Shown here in pieces: positions 1-8,589 of a stretch of DNA of 64,000 nucleotides. The stretch spans positions 1,550,001 through 1,614,000 of the forward strand of contig NC_007651.1 of NCBI RefSeq assembly GCF_000012365.1. Reading direction: 5' to 3'. The translations under genes were made by a program, and so were the position numbers. Within the stretch, counting starts at the first letter, position 1; each line of letters starts with the position of its first letter. The notes beneath the pieces are model-generated. The model saw only the letters and a list, made by a program, of their open reading frames with translations. It searched no databases and was not told the origin of the DNA. This DNA comes from Burkholderia thailandensis E264. GTDB taxonomy: Bacteria; Pseudomonadota; Gammaproteobacteria; Burkholderiales; Burkholderiaceae.

Positions 1-192
1 GCGCTTCGCGAGCGGGCTGTTCGGATCGTTCAGCGGATCGACGGTCACTTGCGCGACGTTCTCGGGATTCGGTTGCGTGCTGACGGCGCCGCCCTGGTTC
101 GCGTGTTCGTCGAGCTTCACCCCCGACTTGCACGCGGCGAGCGCGCCGATCATCAGCATCGCGAACGCGAGACGAAGTTTTTTCGACATCAT
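1..192 (-). CDS. pal: Pal, peptidoglycan-associated outer-membrane lipoprotein (partial, N-terminal 64 residues)
   Basis: The gene runs off the left edge of the window. The visible part starts with a lipoprotein signal peptide: basic SKKLR, a hydrophobic core and a lipobox ALAAC, so lipidation is expected at Cys21 (counting from the first of two adjacent ATG codons at 192; the second, at 189, is equally possible). A low-complexity linker follows (VKLDEHANQGG and onward). The OmpA-like peptidoglycan-binding domain lies outside the window. It follows tolB by 17 bases on the same strand, which is the canonical tol-pal order. Pal is known to tether the outer membrane to peptidoglycan and to bind TolB; the assignment rests on signal peptide, linker and position. 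Confidence 0.93.
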   Translation of the reverse strand, partial: MMSKKLRLAFAMLMIGALAACKSGVKLDEHANQGGAVSTQPNPENVAQVTVDPLNDPNSPLAKR

Positions 193-209
193 GGTTACTC
201 TCCTTGTGG

Positions 210-1511
210 TCATTGCATGAAGGGCCCCCAGGACGGCTCGCGAATCGCGCCGCCCTGAACGGACAAGATCTGCGGCGGCGCGCTGCCGTCGGACGGAACG
301 GCAGCCAGCACGCTGCGGCCCCCCGATTGCGTAGCGTACAGAATGTACTGACCGTTCGCCGCGAAGCTCGGCGATTCGTCGCGCGTCGTGTTGGTGACGG
401 CATTCGCCGCACCCGTTTGCAGATCCTGAACGTACAGCTTGAAGCCCCCGCCCGTGCGCGAGATGTACGCAAGCAGCTTGCCGTCCGGGCTGATGCGCGG
501 ACTCGTATTGTAGCTGCCGGTAAACGTCACGCGCTGAGCGGCGCCAGCGCTCTCGCCTCCGGCGGGCATCCGATAGATCTGCGGCGCGCCGCCGCGATCG
601 CTCGTGAAATAGATCCACTTGCCGTCAGGGGAGTAGAACGGCTCGGTGTCGATCGAACTGCTGCGCGTCAGGCGGTGCAGCCCGCTGCCTGTCGAGCTGA
701 CGGAATAGATCTGCGTATTGCCCGTGAGCGACAGCGCGACGGCGAGCGTTTGACCGTCCGGCGACCATGCGGGTGCGCTGTTGTTGCCTTTCTGGTTCGA
801 GATCACGTAGCGGCGGCCCGTCGGCAGATCGTGAATGTACACGACGGGCTTCCTCAGCTCGAACGACACGTACGCCACCTTCGTTCCGCTCGGCGACCAC
901 GCGGGCGAGATGATCGGTTCCTTGCTCGTCAGCGCGGGAATCGCGTTCTGGCCGTCCGAATCGGAGATCAGCAGCTTGTAGACGTTGCCCGTGCGCTGCA
1001 CGTACGACAGGCGCGTGTTGAAGACGCCGCGCACGCCGAGCAGCTTCTGGTAGATGTAGTCGGCGATCTTGTGGCCGGTCTTGCGCATCCCCTCGTTGTC
1101 GTTCGACGTCGTCAGCGACAGCCCTCCGAGGCTTTGCTGCTTGACGGTGTCGTAGAGGATGAAGTTGACCTTGTACTGGCCGTTCGGCTCGCGGCTCACG
1201 CTGCCCGCGACGAACGCATTCGCGCCTTTCGCCTTCCACGCGCCGAAATCGACCGACGCCGTTTCCGGCACGGGCGTGCCGCCCGCGTCGACGTTGGTGA
1301 ATTTGCCGCTTCTCGCGAGGTCGGCGCGCACGATCGACGTGACCTGTTGCGGCAGACTCGCTTCGTTGACGAAATTCGCGGTGGCGATCGGAAACTGGGT
1401 GGAGCCGACGCCTGTGATCAGGACATTCACCTGCGCGTGGGCGGCACCGCCCGCGGCAATCAGACACGAGGCCACCAGTGCCCTGAAACCTAGCTTCGTC
1501 ATCAAACTCAT
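210..1511 (-). CDS. tolB: TolB, periplasmic beta-propeller of the Tol-Pal system
   Basis: 433 residues, normal for the family. It has a cleavable Sec signal peptide ending AAHAQ near residue 27, an N-terminal TolB domain (about 30-160) and a C-terminal six-bladed propeller with recurring WSPDG/YSPDG/ISPDG blade motifs (about 200-430). TolB shuttles between Pal and TolA in the periplasm during outer-membrane constriction at division. The open frame extends 30 codons further upstream, but the ATG at 1511 has a good AGGAA ribosome site and puts the signal peptide at the N-terminus. It lies 96 bases after tolA and 17 bases before pal in the same operon. Confidence 0.96.
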   Translation of the reverse strand: MSLMTKLGFRALVASCLIAAGGAAHAQVNVLITGVGSTQFPIATANFVNEASLPQQVTSIVRADLARSGKFTNVDAGGTPVPETASVDFGAWKAKGANAFVAGSVSREPNGQYKVNFILYDTVKQQSLGGLSLTTSNDNEGMRKTGHKIADYIYQKLLGVRGVFNTRLSYVQRTGNVYKLLISDSDGQNAIPALTSKEPIISPAWSPSGTKVAYVSFELRKPVVYIHDLPTGRRYVISNQKGNNSAPAWSPDGQTLAVALSLTGNTQIYSVSSTGSGLHRLTRSSSIDTEPFYSPDGKWIYFTSDRGGAPQIYRMPAGGESAGAAQRVTFTGSYNTSPRISPDGKLLAYISRTGGGFKLYVQDLQTGAANAVTNTTRDESPSFAANGQYILYATQSGGRSVLAAVPSDGSAPPQILSVQGGAIREPSWGPFMQ

Positions 1512-1607
1512 GCTTCCTGTTCCCGTATGTACGCTGCGCAACCGCAGAGACTCAAAAATACCCGATTCGTTCCCGGTGCGACGGCGGGAGTGTAAGCGCA
1601 AACGCGC

Positions 1608-2612
1608 TCATTCCGCCGCCTTGAAGGTAATCGTAATCTCGGATGGGGTGCGACCGTTGGTATCGGGCGGCAGGGGCACCGATGCCTGGATCGCGCTGAT
1701 GACCGCCTGATCCCACCCCGAATTTCCGCTGGACCGGCGGATCGACGTGCTGAGCACGTCGCCCGACGGCGTGCAGCGGATCGCCACGACGGTCACGAGG
1801 CTGTCGCGCTCGCCCGCCCACACGATGTTCGGCTTGACGCGCCGGCGGACCTTGTCCGCATAGCCCGGCGACGCGGCGTTGCCGCCCGAGCCCGTGCCCG
1901 TGCCGCTCTTCGCGAGGCCTTCGCCGCCGCCCGAGCCGCCGCCCGCCATGCCTTGCAATTGCGCGAGGCGCGCCTGGCGCTCTTTGTCGAGCTTTGCTTT
2001 CGCCGCGGCGTTCGCCTTGGCGGCCGCCGCCTTCGCAGCCTTCTCGGCGTCCGCCTTCTTCTGCGCGGCGAGCTGTTCCTGTTTCTTCTGCTGTTCGAGC
2101 TTTTGTTGCTCGAGCTTCTGCTGTTCGAGTTTGCGCTGCTGTTCCGCCAACTGCTGCTGCTGCTTGAGCTTCTCGGCCTGCTTCTGCTTCTCGCGCTCGA
2201 CGGCCTTTTGTGCGGCGAGCTGGGCGGCCTGCTGCGCGGCGAGTTGTTGCGCCTTCAACTGCTGCTGCCGCCGCTGCTCCTCGAGCTGCGCCTCGCGTTC
2301 GGCTGCGGCCTGCTGCTCGCGCCGCTTCTGCTGCAGGGCGATGTCCGCTTCCTCGTTCTTCACGGGCGGCGGGGGAGGAGCGACCTTCACGGGCGGCGCG
2401 GGCACCGGCTGCGGCGTCGACGTATCCGGCACCGACGTCCACAGCTCGGCCTCCGCGCCGGCCGGCGTGCTGTTCTGCCAATGCACGCCGTGGTACAGGA
2501 AAAGCGCGAGCAGTACGTGCATCAGCGCGGCAAGCAGGAACGCGCGGCCTGTGCCGCGCTCGCGCGGCGGCCGGGGCGGATAGGCGGCGGTGCGCGGCTG
2601 GCGAGGCTTCAT
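1608..2612 (-). CDS. tolA: TolA, inner-membrane energy-transducing rod protein
   Basis: 334 residues. A single membrane anchor (about residues 23-42, AFLLAALMHVLLALFLY) is followed by a proline-rich stretch (about 66-87) and a long Ala/Gln/Lys/Glu helical rod (about 90-215, many KLEQQ and KAEKAAK-type repeats). A Gly/Ser-rich hinge (about 218-245) precedes a TonB-like C-terminal domain (about 248-334) that in the family contacts TolB, Pal and trimeric phage proteins. The start overlaps the tolR stop by four bases (ATGA), so translation is probably coupled. Its low-complexity DNA makes long spurious frames on the other strand. Confidence 0.95.
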   Translation of the reverse strand: MKPRQPRTAAYPPRPPRERGTGRAFLLAALMHVLLALFLYHGVHWQNSTPAGAEAELWTSVPDTSTPQPVPAPPVKVAPPPPPVKNEEADIALQQKRREQQAAAEREAQLEEQRRQQQLKAQQLAAQQAAQLAAQKAVEREKQKQAEKLKQQQQLAEQQRKLEQQKLEQQKLEQQKKQEQLAAQKKADAEKAAKAAAAKANAAAKAKLDKERQARLAQLQGMAGGGSGGGEGLAKSGTGTGSGGNAASPGYADKVRRRVKPNIVWAGERDSLVTVVAIRCTPSGDVLSTSIRRSSGNSGWDQAVISAIQASVPLPPDTNGRTPSEITITFKAAE

Positions 2613-3058
2613 TGCGATTTGACGAGCAGACCGACGCGCTTCACGCCGCGCGCCTTCAGATCGGACATCACGGTCATCACCGCGTCATATTGAACCGTTT
2701 TGTCGGCCGCGATCACGACGGGCTGATCCGGATGGTCGGCCTGGCGCGCAGCGATGAAGCTGTCGAGCTCGGCCTTCGTCATCGTGTCTTCCTGCGACGC
2801 GCCCGAATCGCCCTTGTAGCGGACGCTCATCTTGCCGTCGGCCTGGATGTTGATGACGACGGGCGGCGTCTGCTCCTGGGGCGCGGCGTTGCCGACGGTT
2901 GGCAGATTGACGATCGACGGCGCGACGAGGGGCGCCGTCACCATGAAAATGACGAGCAGCACGAGCATCACGTCGATGTAGGGCACGACGTTGATGTCGG
3001 CCATCGAGCGGCGCGAGCGGCCGCCGCGCATGCTGGAACGAATGGGAGTGCCGGCCAT
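2609..3058 (-). CDS. tolR: TolR, ExbD-like proton-channel subunit
   Basis: 149 residues of the ExbD/TolR family. One transmembrane helix (about 22-43) carries the conserved protonatable aspartate, Asp29 in PYIDVMLVLLVIF, which is part of the TolQ-TolR proton path. The rest is a periplasmic domain ending in the typical VMSDLKARGVKRVGLL helix/strand. It sits 10 bases downstream of tolQ and overlaps tolA by four bases. Together TolQ and TolR use the proton-motive force to drive TolA. Confidence 0.96.
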   Translation of the reverse strand: MAGTPIRSSMRGGRSRRSMADINVVPYIDVMLVLLVIFMVTAPLVAPSIVNLPTVGNAAPQEQTPPVVINIQADGKMSVRYKGDSGASQEDTMTKAELDSFIAARQADHPDQPVVIAADKTVQYDAVMTVMSDLKARGVKRVGLLVKSQ

Positions 3059-3068
3059 CGCGTGCTCC

Positions 3069-3746
3069 TTATTGCGCCTGGCGCTGCAGGATATTCGAGA
3101 ACTCTTCGATGAACGTTTCGAAGCGGATCGCGAGGCGGTCGATGTCGTGCGCGTAGCGGTTGTACGCGACGACGGCCGGAATCGCGGCGAACAGGCCGAT
3201 CGCGGTCGCGACGAGCGCTTCGGCGATGCCCGGCGCGACGTTCGCGAGGGTTGCCTGCTGAACGTTCGCGAGGCCGCGGAACGAGTTCATGATCCCCCAG
3301 ACGGTGCCGAACAGGCCGATGTACGGGCTCACCGAGCCGACGGACGCGAGGAACGACAGATTCGATTCGAGGACGTCCATCTCACGCTGAAATGATGCGC
3401 GCATTGCGCGGCGCGCGCCATCGAGGAGCAGCGCCGGATCGTTCAGGCGCTTTTCCTTTGCCTTCAGGAACTCGCGCATCCCCGATTCGAAGATCCGCTC
3501 GAGCGCTCCGATCGTGTGGCGGTTGTTCGCGGCGCTCTGGTACAGCGCCTGCAGGTCGCCGCCGGACCAGAAGTCGCGCTCGAAGCGCTCGGTCTGCGCG
3601 CGGGCGCGGCGGATCGCGAACCACTTGCGGAAGATGAACGTCCACGACATCAGCGACAGGACGAGGAGAAGCCCCATCACCGCCTGGGCGAGCACGCTCG
3701 CGTTGAGGACGAGGGAAATGATCGACAGGTCTTGAGAAGTGTTCAT
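3069..3746 (-). CDS. tolQ: TolQ, ExbB-like proton-channel subunit
   Basis: 225 residues of the MotA/TolQ/ExbB family with three predicted membrane helices: about 12-38, about 125-150 (GSVSPYIGLFGTVWGIMNSF, a family signature) and about 160-190 (GIAEALVATAIGLFAAIPAV). A cytoplasmic domain lies between helices 1 and 2. It is the first tol gene after a 178-base gap from ybgC and is followed closely by tolR. Function: inner-membrane motor that energises TolA. Confidence 0.96.
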   Translation of the reverse strand: MNTSQDLSIISLVLNASVLAQAVMGLLLVLSLMSWTFIFRKWFAIRRARAQTERFERDFWSGGDLQALYQSAANNRHTIGALERIFESGMREFLKAKEKRLNDPALLLDGARRAMRASFQREMDVLESNLSFLASVGSVSPYIGLFGTVWGIMNSFRGLANVQQATLANVAPGIAEALVATAIGLFAAIPAVVAYNRYAHDIDRLAIRFETFIEEFSNILQRQAQ

Positions 3747-3924
3747 AGAGGTTTGTGTAACGTCCCTTCGGGGAGGCCTGGCCAGAATGCGCCCGGCCGG
3801 CGCGCTCCGGCGGCGTCCGGGTGGAGCGGTCGGCTGCGCGCCGCGCTCGCGCGGTGCGTCGCCGGAAACGCTCCGCCGAATCCTGCTTAGTGGCGGATCA
3901 TGGGGTCGAGTTCATCGGCTTTGT

Positions 3925-4416
3925 CTAAACGGCACTCACGCATGCGCCGTTGACACGGCTTGCCGGCTTTATGGCCGGCCCGCGTTCGAGTGCGGCGAAG
4001 ACGGGGGCCGGGATCGCGGTCGGCTTGAACGCCGAGCGGTCGACGCAGCCGATCCGAATGTCGGCCGCGACGAGCAGCGTGTCTGCCCGCCACGCCTGTT
4101 GTTCGAATTCGACGCTCGCGCGGCCGATGCGCGCGATTCTGCAGATGATTTGCAGCGTGTCGTCGAGCCGCGCCGGCGCGCGATAGTCGAGGTCCGCTTG
4201 GCGGACGATGAAAATCGCGCCCGTTTCGTCGGCGATCCGGCTTTGGTCGATTCCGCATGCGCGCAGCCACTCGGTGCGCGCGCGTTCGAAGAATCTCAGG
4301 TAATTCGCGTAGTAGACGATGCCGCCGGCGTCGGTGTCCTCGTAATACACGCGGACCGGCCACGCGAAGTCGGGTGCCGCGTCGGGCTGTCGGCTGGGTT
4401 CGATCATGGCGCGCAT
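3925..4416 (-). CDS. ybgC: YbgC, tol-pal-associated acyl-CoA thioesterase
   Basis: 163 residues, hot-dog fold 4HBT family. The YEDTDAGGIVYYANYLRFFE signature near residues 25-44 carries the catalytic aspartate. The C-terminal 25-30 residues are longer than in the enterobacterial protein and look non-conserved. It is the first gene of the tol-pal cluster, its usual position in proteobacteria. The start chosen is the ATG at 4416; an in-frame ATG at 4407 is also possible, and neither has a strong ribosome site. Confidence 0.92.
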   Translation of the reverse strand: MRAMIEPSRQPDAAPDFAWPVRVYYEDTDAGGIVYYANYLRFFERARTEWLRACGIDQSRIADETGAIFIVRQADLDYRAPARLDDTLQIICRIARIGRASVEFEQQAWRADTLLVAADIRIGCVDRSAFKPTAIPAPVFAALERGPAIKPASRVNGACVSAV

Positions 4417-4470
4417 TCTACCGGAACAGGCGACCCCGATTCCCCTGATTCGTAACGGAATGTTGCCTTC

Positions 4471-4494
4471 GCCGGGCCGCCTATACGGCCCGGC
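4471..4494 (-). terminator. Perfect 9-bp hairpin downstream of ydfG
   Basis: GCCGGGCCG and CGGCCCGGC flank a six-base loop just past the ydfG stop codon. There is no T-run in either direction, so this may be a weak or Rho-assisted terminator or a 3' stabilising hairpin. It sits between the ydfG end and the ybgC start. Confidence 0.5.
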
Positions 4495-4501
4495 GGCGCG
4501 A

Positions 4502-5248
4502 TCAGCCGCGATGGACGGTGAGACCGGCGGGCGCCTGCGCGACAGGCATCATCTCGATCGTGTTGATGTTCACGTGCGCGGGACGGGTTGCGATCCAGTA
4601 GATCGTGTCGGCGATGTCCTCGGCGGTGAGCGGCTGGACGTTTGCGTAGACGTTCGCCGCCTTCTCGTCGTCGCCGCGGTAGCGCACGTTCGAGAATTCG
4701 GTGCCGCCGCAGAGGCCCGGTTCGATATCGGTGACGCGCAGCGGCGTGCCGATCAGGTCGGCGCGCAGGTTCAGGCTGAACTGGCGCACGAACGCCTTGG
4801 TCGCGCCATAGACGTTGCCGCCCGGGTATGGATAGCTGCCCGCGACCGAGCCGAGGTTGAAGATGTGGCCGCGGCCGCGCTCGACCATGCCGGGCAGCAG
4901 CGTGCGCGTGACCGTGACGAGGCCCGAGCAGTTGGTGTCGATCATCGTCTGCCACTCGTCGAGGCTCGCCCGATGCGCGGGCTCGACGCCGAGCGCGAGG
5001 CCCGCGTTGTTGACGAGGACGTCGATCGCGGCGAATTCCGCAGGCAGCGCGGCCGGCACGGCCTCGACGGCCGCGCGGTCGCGCACGTCGAGCTCGATCG
5101 GCAGCAGGGCGCCGCCGAGCTCGGCGGCGAGCGCATCGAGGCGCTCCTTGCGGCGAGCGGAGGCGACGACGCGGTGGCCGCCCTTGACGAAGGCGCGGGC
5201 GATGGCGGCGCCGAAACCTGCCGACGCACCGGTGACGAACACGATCAT
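4502..5248 (-). CDS. ydfG: YdfG-type short-chain dehydrogenase (3-hydroxy acid / malonic semialdehyde)
   Basis: 248 residues, the full length of the classical SDR YdfG family. Visible motifs are the NADP-binding TGASAGFG at 6-13, NNAG at 80-83, the catalytic Ser134 and the YGATK pair Tyr147/Lys151. The C-terminal part (AHVNINTIEMMPV) is nearly as in E. coli YdfG, which oxidises L-allo-threonine and serine and reduces malonic semialdehyde with NADP. The arginine pair after the second strand (ARRKER) fits NADP rather than NAD. It stands alone on the minus strand, back to back with the glyA leader. Confidence 0.9.
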   Translation of the reverse strand: MIVFVTGASAGFGAAIARAFVKGGHRVVASARRKERLDALAAELGGALLPIELDVRDRAAVEAVPAALPAEFAAIDVLVNNAGLALGVEPAHRASLDEWQTMIDTNCSGLVTVTRTLLPGMVERGRGHIFNLGSVAGSYPYPGGNVYGATKAFVRQFSLNLRADLIGTPLRVTDIEPGLCGGTEFSNVRYRGDDEKAANVYANVQPLTAEDIADTIYWIATRPAHVNINTIEMMPVAQAPAGLTVHRG

Positions 5249-5381
5249 TGCTGCAGCTCCTAAAACGATGCTTGCTGGGGGGAACTCGTTAGCCTACTGA
5301 CATCGCGGCGGTGCGGCAAGGAGCGGCGCGCCCGTCTGCGACGCTCGCGGCAAACCCCCGCCCGGCGCCCCTCATGGATTT

Positions 5382-5403
5382 GTCCCCTAATATAGGTGGG
5401 GAC
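5382..5403. promoter_or_regulatory. Inverted repeat upstream of the glyA promoter, NrdR-box-like
   Basis: GTCCCC and GGGGAC form a perfect 6-bp inverted repeat around an AT core (TAATATAGGT). The outline, C-rich edge then AATATA then G-rich edge, resembles the CxATAT-core NrdR box, and nrdR is the second gene of this operon. It ends 12 bases before the -35 element. The NrdR reading is a weak inference, since the inner part of the repeat is not symmetric. Confidence 0.35.
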
Positions 5404-5415
5404 TGCCGCACGCGG

Positions 5416-5444
5416 TTGCCTATTCATGGCGCATCCAATAAACT
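5416..5444 (+). promoter_or_regulatory. Sigma-70 promoter of the glyA riboswitch leader
   Basis: TTGCCT at 5416-5421 and TAAACT at 5439-5444 are separated by exactly 17 bases. The predicted start of transcription, near 5451, coincides with the 5' end of the riboswitch aptamer, which supports both calls. Confidence 0.6.
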
Positions 5445-5449
5445 AGCGT

Positions 5450-5555
5450 GCTCAATACCCCCTGCGTGACTGGCGATACGACCTTTCGGGGTCAAGGTGG
5501 AGCATCCCACCGTGAAGCGCGGGGCGTCGCTTTTGCCGTTCGCCTGGGCAGCCGT
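5450..5555 (+). promoter_or_regulatory. ZTP (pfl) riboswitch controlling glyA
   Basis: The two conserved blocks of the pfl motif are both present and properly ordered: CGTGACTGGCG at 5465-5475 and CGCCTGGGCA at 5541-5550. Between them are the P2-type hairpin GGTGG/CCACC (about 5497-5511) and a variable GC-rich arm. The GGCGA of the first block can pair with TCGCC of the last, as in the family pseudoknot. ZTP riboswitches sense ZMP/ZTP, which accumulates when 10-formyl-tetrahydrofolate is low, and switch on one-carbon genes; glyA is a known target. About 150 bases separate the aptamer from the glyA start; I cannot define the expression platform by eye. Confidence 0.88.
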
Positions 5556-5702
5556 TGTGCGCGCCGCGTTGCGTGCTTTGCCGGTGGCTGTCCCGCCTCG
5601 CGTTCCTCGGAATTCCTCCGCCGCGTCGAGCCGGTTGCGCTGCCGGCTGCGCGACGTTACTTGGCCACTTCGGTCAACCTGTACACACTTAACGGAAACC
5701 GT

Positions 5703-6950
5703 ATGTTTGACAGAGCCCAAAGCACCATTGCGAACGTCGATCCCGAGATCTGGCAAGCGATCCAGCAGGAAAACGTCCGCCAGGAAGAGCACATCGAGCT
5801 GATCGCGTCGGAGAACTACACGAGCCCGGCCGTGATGGCGGCGCAAGGCTCGCAGCTCACGAACAAGTACGCGGAAGGCTACCCGGGCAAGCGCTATTAC
5901 GGCGGCTGCGAATACGTCGACATCGTCGAGCAGCTTGCGATCGACCGCGTGAAGGCGCTGTTCGGCTCCGAAGCCGCGAACGTGCAGCCGAACTCCGGCT
6001 CGCAGGCGAACCAGGGCGTGTTCTTCGCGATGCTCAAGCCGGGCGATACGATCATGGGCATGAGCCTCGCGCATGGCGGCCACCTGACGCACGGCTCGCC
6101 CGTCAACATGTCGGGCAAATGGTTCAACGTCGTGAGCTACGGCTTGAACGAGAACGAAGACATCGACTACGAAGCCGCCGATAAGCTTGCGCACGAGCAC
6201 AAGCCGAAGCTGATCGTCGCCGGCGCTTCGGCGTTTGCGCTGAAGATCGATTTCGAGCGTCTCGCGAAGATCGCGAAGGCGGTCGGCGCGTACCTGATGG
6301 TCGACATGGCGCACTACGCGGGCCTCATCGCCGCTGGCGTCTACCCGAACCCGGTGCCGCACGCCGATTTCGTCACGACGACGACGCACAAGAGCCTGCG
6401 CGGCCCGCGCGGCGGCGTGATCCTGATGAAGGCCGAGTACGAGAAGCAGATCAACTCGGCGATCTTCCCGGGCATCCAGGGCGGTCCGCTGATGCACGTG
6501 ATTGCGGCGAAGGCCGTCGCGTTCAAGGAAGCGCTGTCGCCGGAATTCAAGGAATACCAGCAGAAGGTGATCGAGAACGCGCGCGTGCTGGCCGAGACGC
6601 TCGTCAAGCGCGGCCTGCGCATCGTGTCGGGCCGCACCGAAAGCCACGTGATGCTCGTTGACCTGCGCGCGAAGAACATTACCGGCAAGGCCGCGGAAGC
6701 GGCGCTCGGCAATGCGCACATCACGGTCAACAAGAACGCGATCCCGAACGATCCGGAGAAGCCGTTCGTGACGAGCGGCGTGCGTCTCGGCTCGCCCGCG
6801 ATGACGACGCGCGGCTTCGGTCCGCAGGAAGCCGAACTGGTCGGCAACCTGATCGCCGACGTGCTCGAGCATCCGGAAGACGCGGCGACGATCGAGCGCG
6901 TGCGCGCGCAGGTCGCCGACCTGACCAAGCGTTTCCCGGTCTATCGCTGA
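5703..6950 (+). CDS. glyA: Serine hydroxymethyltransferase
   Basis: 415 residues, normal length. It interconverts serine and glycine with transfer of the one-carbon unit to tetrahydrofolate, using PLP in the cytoplasm. The PLP lysine is Lys230 in [15 protein letters not shown]; the substrate-site motifs LIASENYTS (33-41) and [13 protein letters not shown] (58-70) are intact. The reading frame is open for 85 codons further upstream, but that part is the riboswitch leader; the start at 5703 follows the leader and matches the family N-terminus. It is probably co-transcribed with nrdR, which begins six bases downstream. Confidence 0.97.
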   Translation: MFDRAQSTIANVDPEIWQAIQQENVRQEEHIELIASENYTSPAVMAAQGSQLTNKYAEGYPGKRYYGGCEYVDIVEQLAIDRVKALFGSEAANVQPNSGSQANQGVFFAMLKPGDTIMGMSLAHGGHLTHGSPVNMSGKWFNVVSYGLNENEDIDYEAADKLAHEHKPKLIVAGASAFALKIDFERLAKIAKAVGAYLMVDMAHYAGLIAAGVYPNPVPHADFVTTTTHKSLRGPRGGVILMKAEYEKQINSAIFPGIQGGPLMHVIAAKAVAFKEALSPEFKEYQQKVIENARVLAETLVKRGLRIVSGRTESHVMLVDLRAKNITGKAAEAALGNAHITVNKNAIPNDPEKPFVTSGVRLGSPAMTTRGFGPQEAELVGNLIADVLEHPEDAATIERVRAQVADLTKRFPVYR

Positions 6951-6956
6951 TCGGCC

Positions 6957-7436
6957 ATGCGCTGCCCGTTCTGCCGGCACGACGATACGCAAGTGGTGGA
7001 TTCGCGCGTGTCGGAAGACGGCGCCGCGATCCGCCGGCGTCGGCGCTGCTCGGCCTGCGACAAACGTTTTACGACGTACGAGCGGGTCGAGCTGGCGTTG
7101 CCGGCCGTTGTGAAGAAGGACGGCAGCCGCACCGAATTCGACCGCCGCAAGATCGTCGCCAGCATGAAACTGGCGCTGCGCAAGCGCCCGGTTGCGGCCG
7201 ATGCGATCGACGCGGCGGTCGCCCGCATCGAATATCAGTTGCTCGCGTCCGGCGAGCGCGAAGTCCGCAGCGAAAAGCTCGGCGAACTCGTGATGAACGA
7301 GTTGCGCCAGCTCGATACGATCGCCTACGTGCGTTTCGCGTCTGTCTACCGTCGGTTCGAAGACGTCTCCGAATTCGCGGACGTGATCGAGGAGTTCCGC
7401 CGCGCGGCACCCGCGAAACCGCCGCGCAAGCGCTGA
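6957..7436 (+). CDS. nrdR: NrdR, transcriptional repressor of ribonucleotide reductase genes
   Basis: 159 residues. A zinc ribbon (Cys3, Cys6, Cys31, Cys34) with the RRRRRCSAC signature is followed by an ATP-cone domain (about 49-139, [16 protein letters not shown]). NrdR senses ATP/dATP and binds paired boxes upstream of nrd genes. It lies six bases after glyA in an apparent two-gene operon, an arrangement common in beta-proteobacteria linking one-carbon supply and dNTP control. Confidence 0.96.
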   Translation: MRCPFCRHDDTQVVDSRVSEDGAAIRRRRRCSACDKRFTTYERVELALPAVVKKDGSRTEFDRRKIVASMKLALRKRPVAADAIDAAVARIEYQLLASGEREVRSEKLGELVMNELRQLDTIAYVRFASVYRRFEDVSEFADVIEEFRRAAPAKPPRKR

Positions 7437-7621
7437 GTTCGCGCATTCCGTTTCCCGTTTCGTTTCCCAGTCCATTCGTTTCTCCTGCGGAGCACGCGGT
7501 GTGCGTGCTCGCCTGGGCGATTGTCGTGCGTTCGATTGCGGCGCGCGACTCGGCCGTTCGGCGGATGGTCGGCGTTCGCCGGCACGCGTAGAGTCGGCGC
7601 ATCGGGTTCCAGGAGAGGGCG

Positions 7622-8182
7622 ATGCGATCGGAGCGTGGCAGTCGGGCGGTGGCGGGTTTCATGCTCGTCGAATTGATGGTCGCGCTCGTGATCGTCGCAC
7701 TTGTCGCGGTACTGAGCGTGCCGACGTTCGCGGGCGCTCGGATGCGCGACCGGGTCGACGCGCGTGCGCGCGTGTTCGGCGCATCGCTTGCCTATGCGCG
7801 CGGCGAGGCGGTGAGGCTCGGCGCGCGCGTGGTGCTCTGCCGCAGCGCCGCGGCCGCGAACTGTATTGCGGCGGGACGGCCGTGCGATGACGGGACGACC
7901 GACTGGTCATGCGGCTGGGCCGTCGCCGTCTCGGATGGCGAGCGCGGCATGCGCGTGTTGCGCCGTATCGCGCGTGATGCCCGAGTCGCCGTGACGGGGG
8001 CGACTGTCGACGTCATATTCACGCCGCCCGCAGGCCAGGTGATCGGCGGCTTCCGGAGTTTCGAATTTGCACCGAGTGACGCATCGGGCGCGTGGCGCGG
8101 CGACCGCTGGCGTCGTTGCCTGCGGATCGCGGCGGGCGGCCGCGTGCGGTTTTTCGAGGGCGGCTGCGGGGCGGCGGCATGA
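7622..8182 (+). CDS. Minor type IV pilin, FimT/GspH-like
   Basis: 186 residues. The N-terminus has a short basic leader and the class III prepilin signature AGFMLVELMVALVIVALVAV, with cleavage expected after Gly12-type position and Glu at +5. A GspH/FimT-like globular domain with paired cysteines follows (LCRSAAAANC, WSCGW, RRCL). It is the first of five overlapping pseudopilin genes; a ribosome site (AGGAGAG) lies just before the ATG. Expected role: initiation complex at the tip of the type IV pilus, processed by PilD. The exact paralog (FimT or FimU) cannot be fixed by eye. Confidence 0.85.
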   Translation: MRSERGSRAVAGFMLVELMVALVIVALVAVLSVPTFAGARMRDRVDARARVFGASLAYARGEAVRLGARVVLCRSAAAANCIAAGRPCDDGTTDWSCGWAVAVSDGERGMRVLRRIARDARVAVTGATVDVIFTPPAGQVIGGFRSFEFAPSDASGAWRGDRWRRCLRIAAGGRVRFFEGGCGAAA

Positions 8183-8589
8183 TGCGCTCTCGGTCGATGC
8201 GTGGGAGCACGTTGCTCGAGGCGGCGATCGCGTGCGCGCTGCTCGCGGTCGCGGCACTTGGTGTGGTCGCCGCATTGCTCGCGGCGATGCGAGGCGAGCG
8301 TGACGCCGCGGCGCGCGAGCAGGCGATGATCGTTGCCGATTCGTGGTCCGAGATGGCGCGAGCCGGGGCACTGTCGGGCGTCGATTGGGATGCGTCGATG
8401 TCCGGATTGCGCCACGGGAAGCTCGTAGCGACGGGCTCAGGTGCGGGTATTTCGAGTGTACGGGTCGAATGGGAGAGGTTGGGGGCGGGCGCCGCGGGGC
8501 CGCGGCATTGCGACGGCGATGTCACGGCGGCCCAAGATGTCGCGAAGCCGTGCGTGACGCTCGCTTATGCATCGACGGATCACCAATGA
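8179..8589 (+). CDS. pilV: Minor type IV pilin, PilV-like
   Basis: 136 residues. The start ATG at 8179 overlaps the previous stop in an ATGA. The prepilin region is RGSTLLEAAIACALLAVAAL: Gly at -1 and Glu at +5 are kept, but +1 is Ser rather than the usual Phe. A small Cys-containing globular part follows. It is the second gene of the minor pilin operon, in the PilV position. Confidence 0.8.
   Translation: MMRSRSMRGSTLLEAAIACALLAVAALGVVAALLAAMRGERDAAAREQAMIVADSWSEMARAGALSGVDWDASMSGLRHGKLVATGSGAGISSVRVEWERLGAGAAGPRHCDGDVTAAQDVAKPCVTLAYASTDHQ

Noticed and set aside
5448..5702. N-terminal extension of glyA by 85 codons
   Set aside because: This is the promoter-riboswitch leader; the family start is at 5703.
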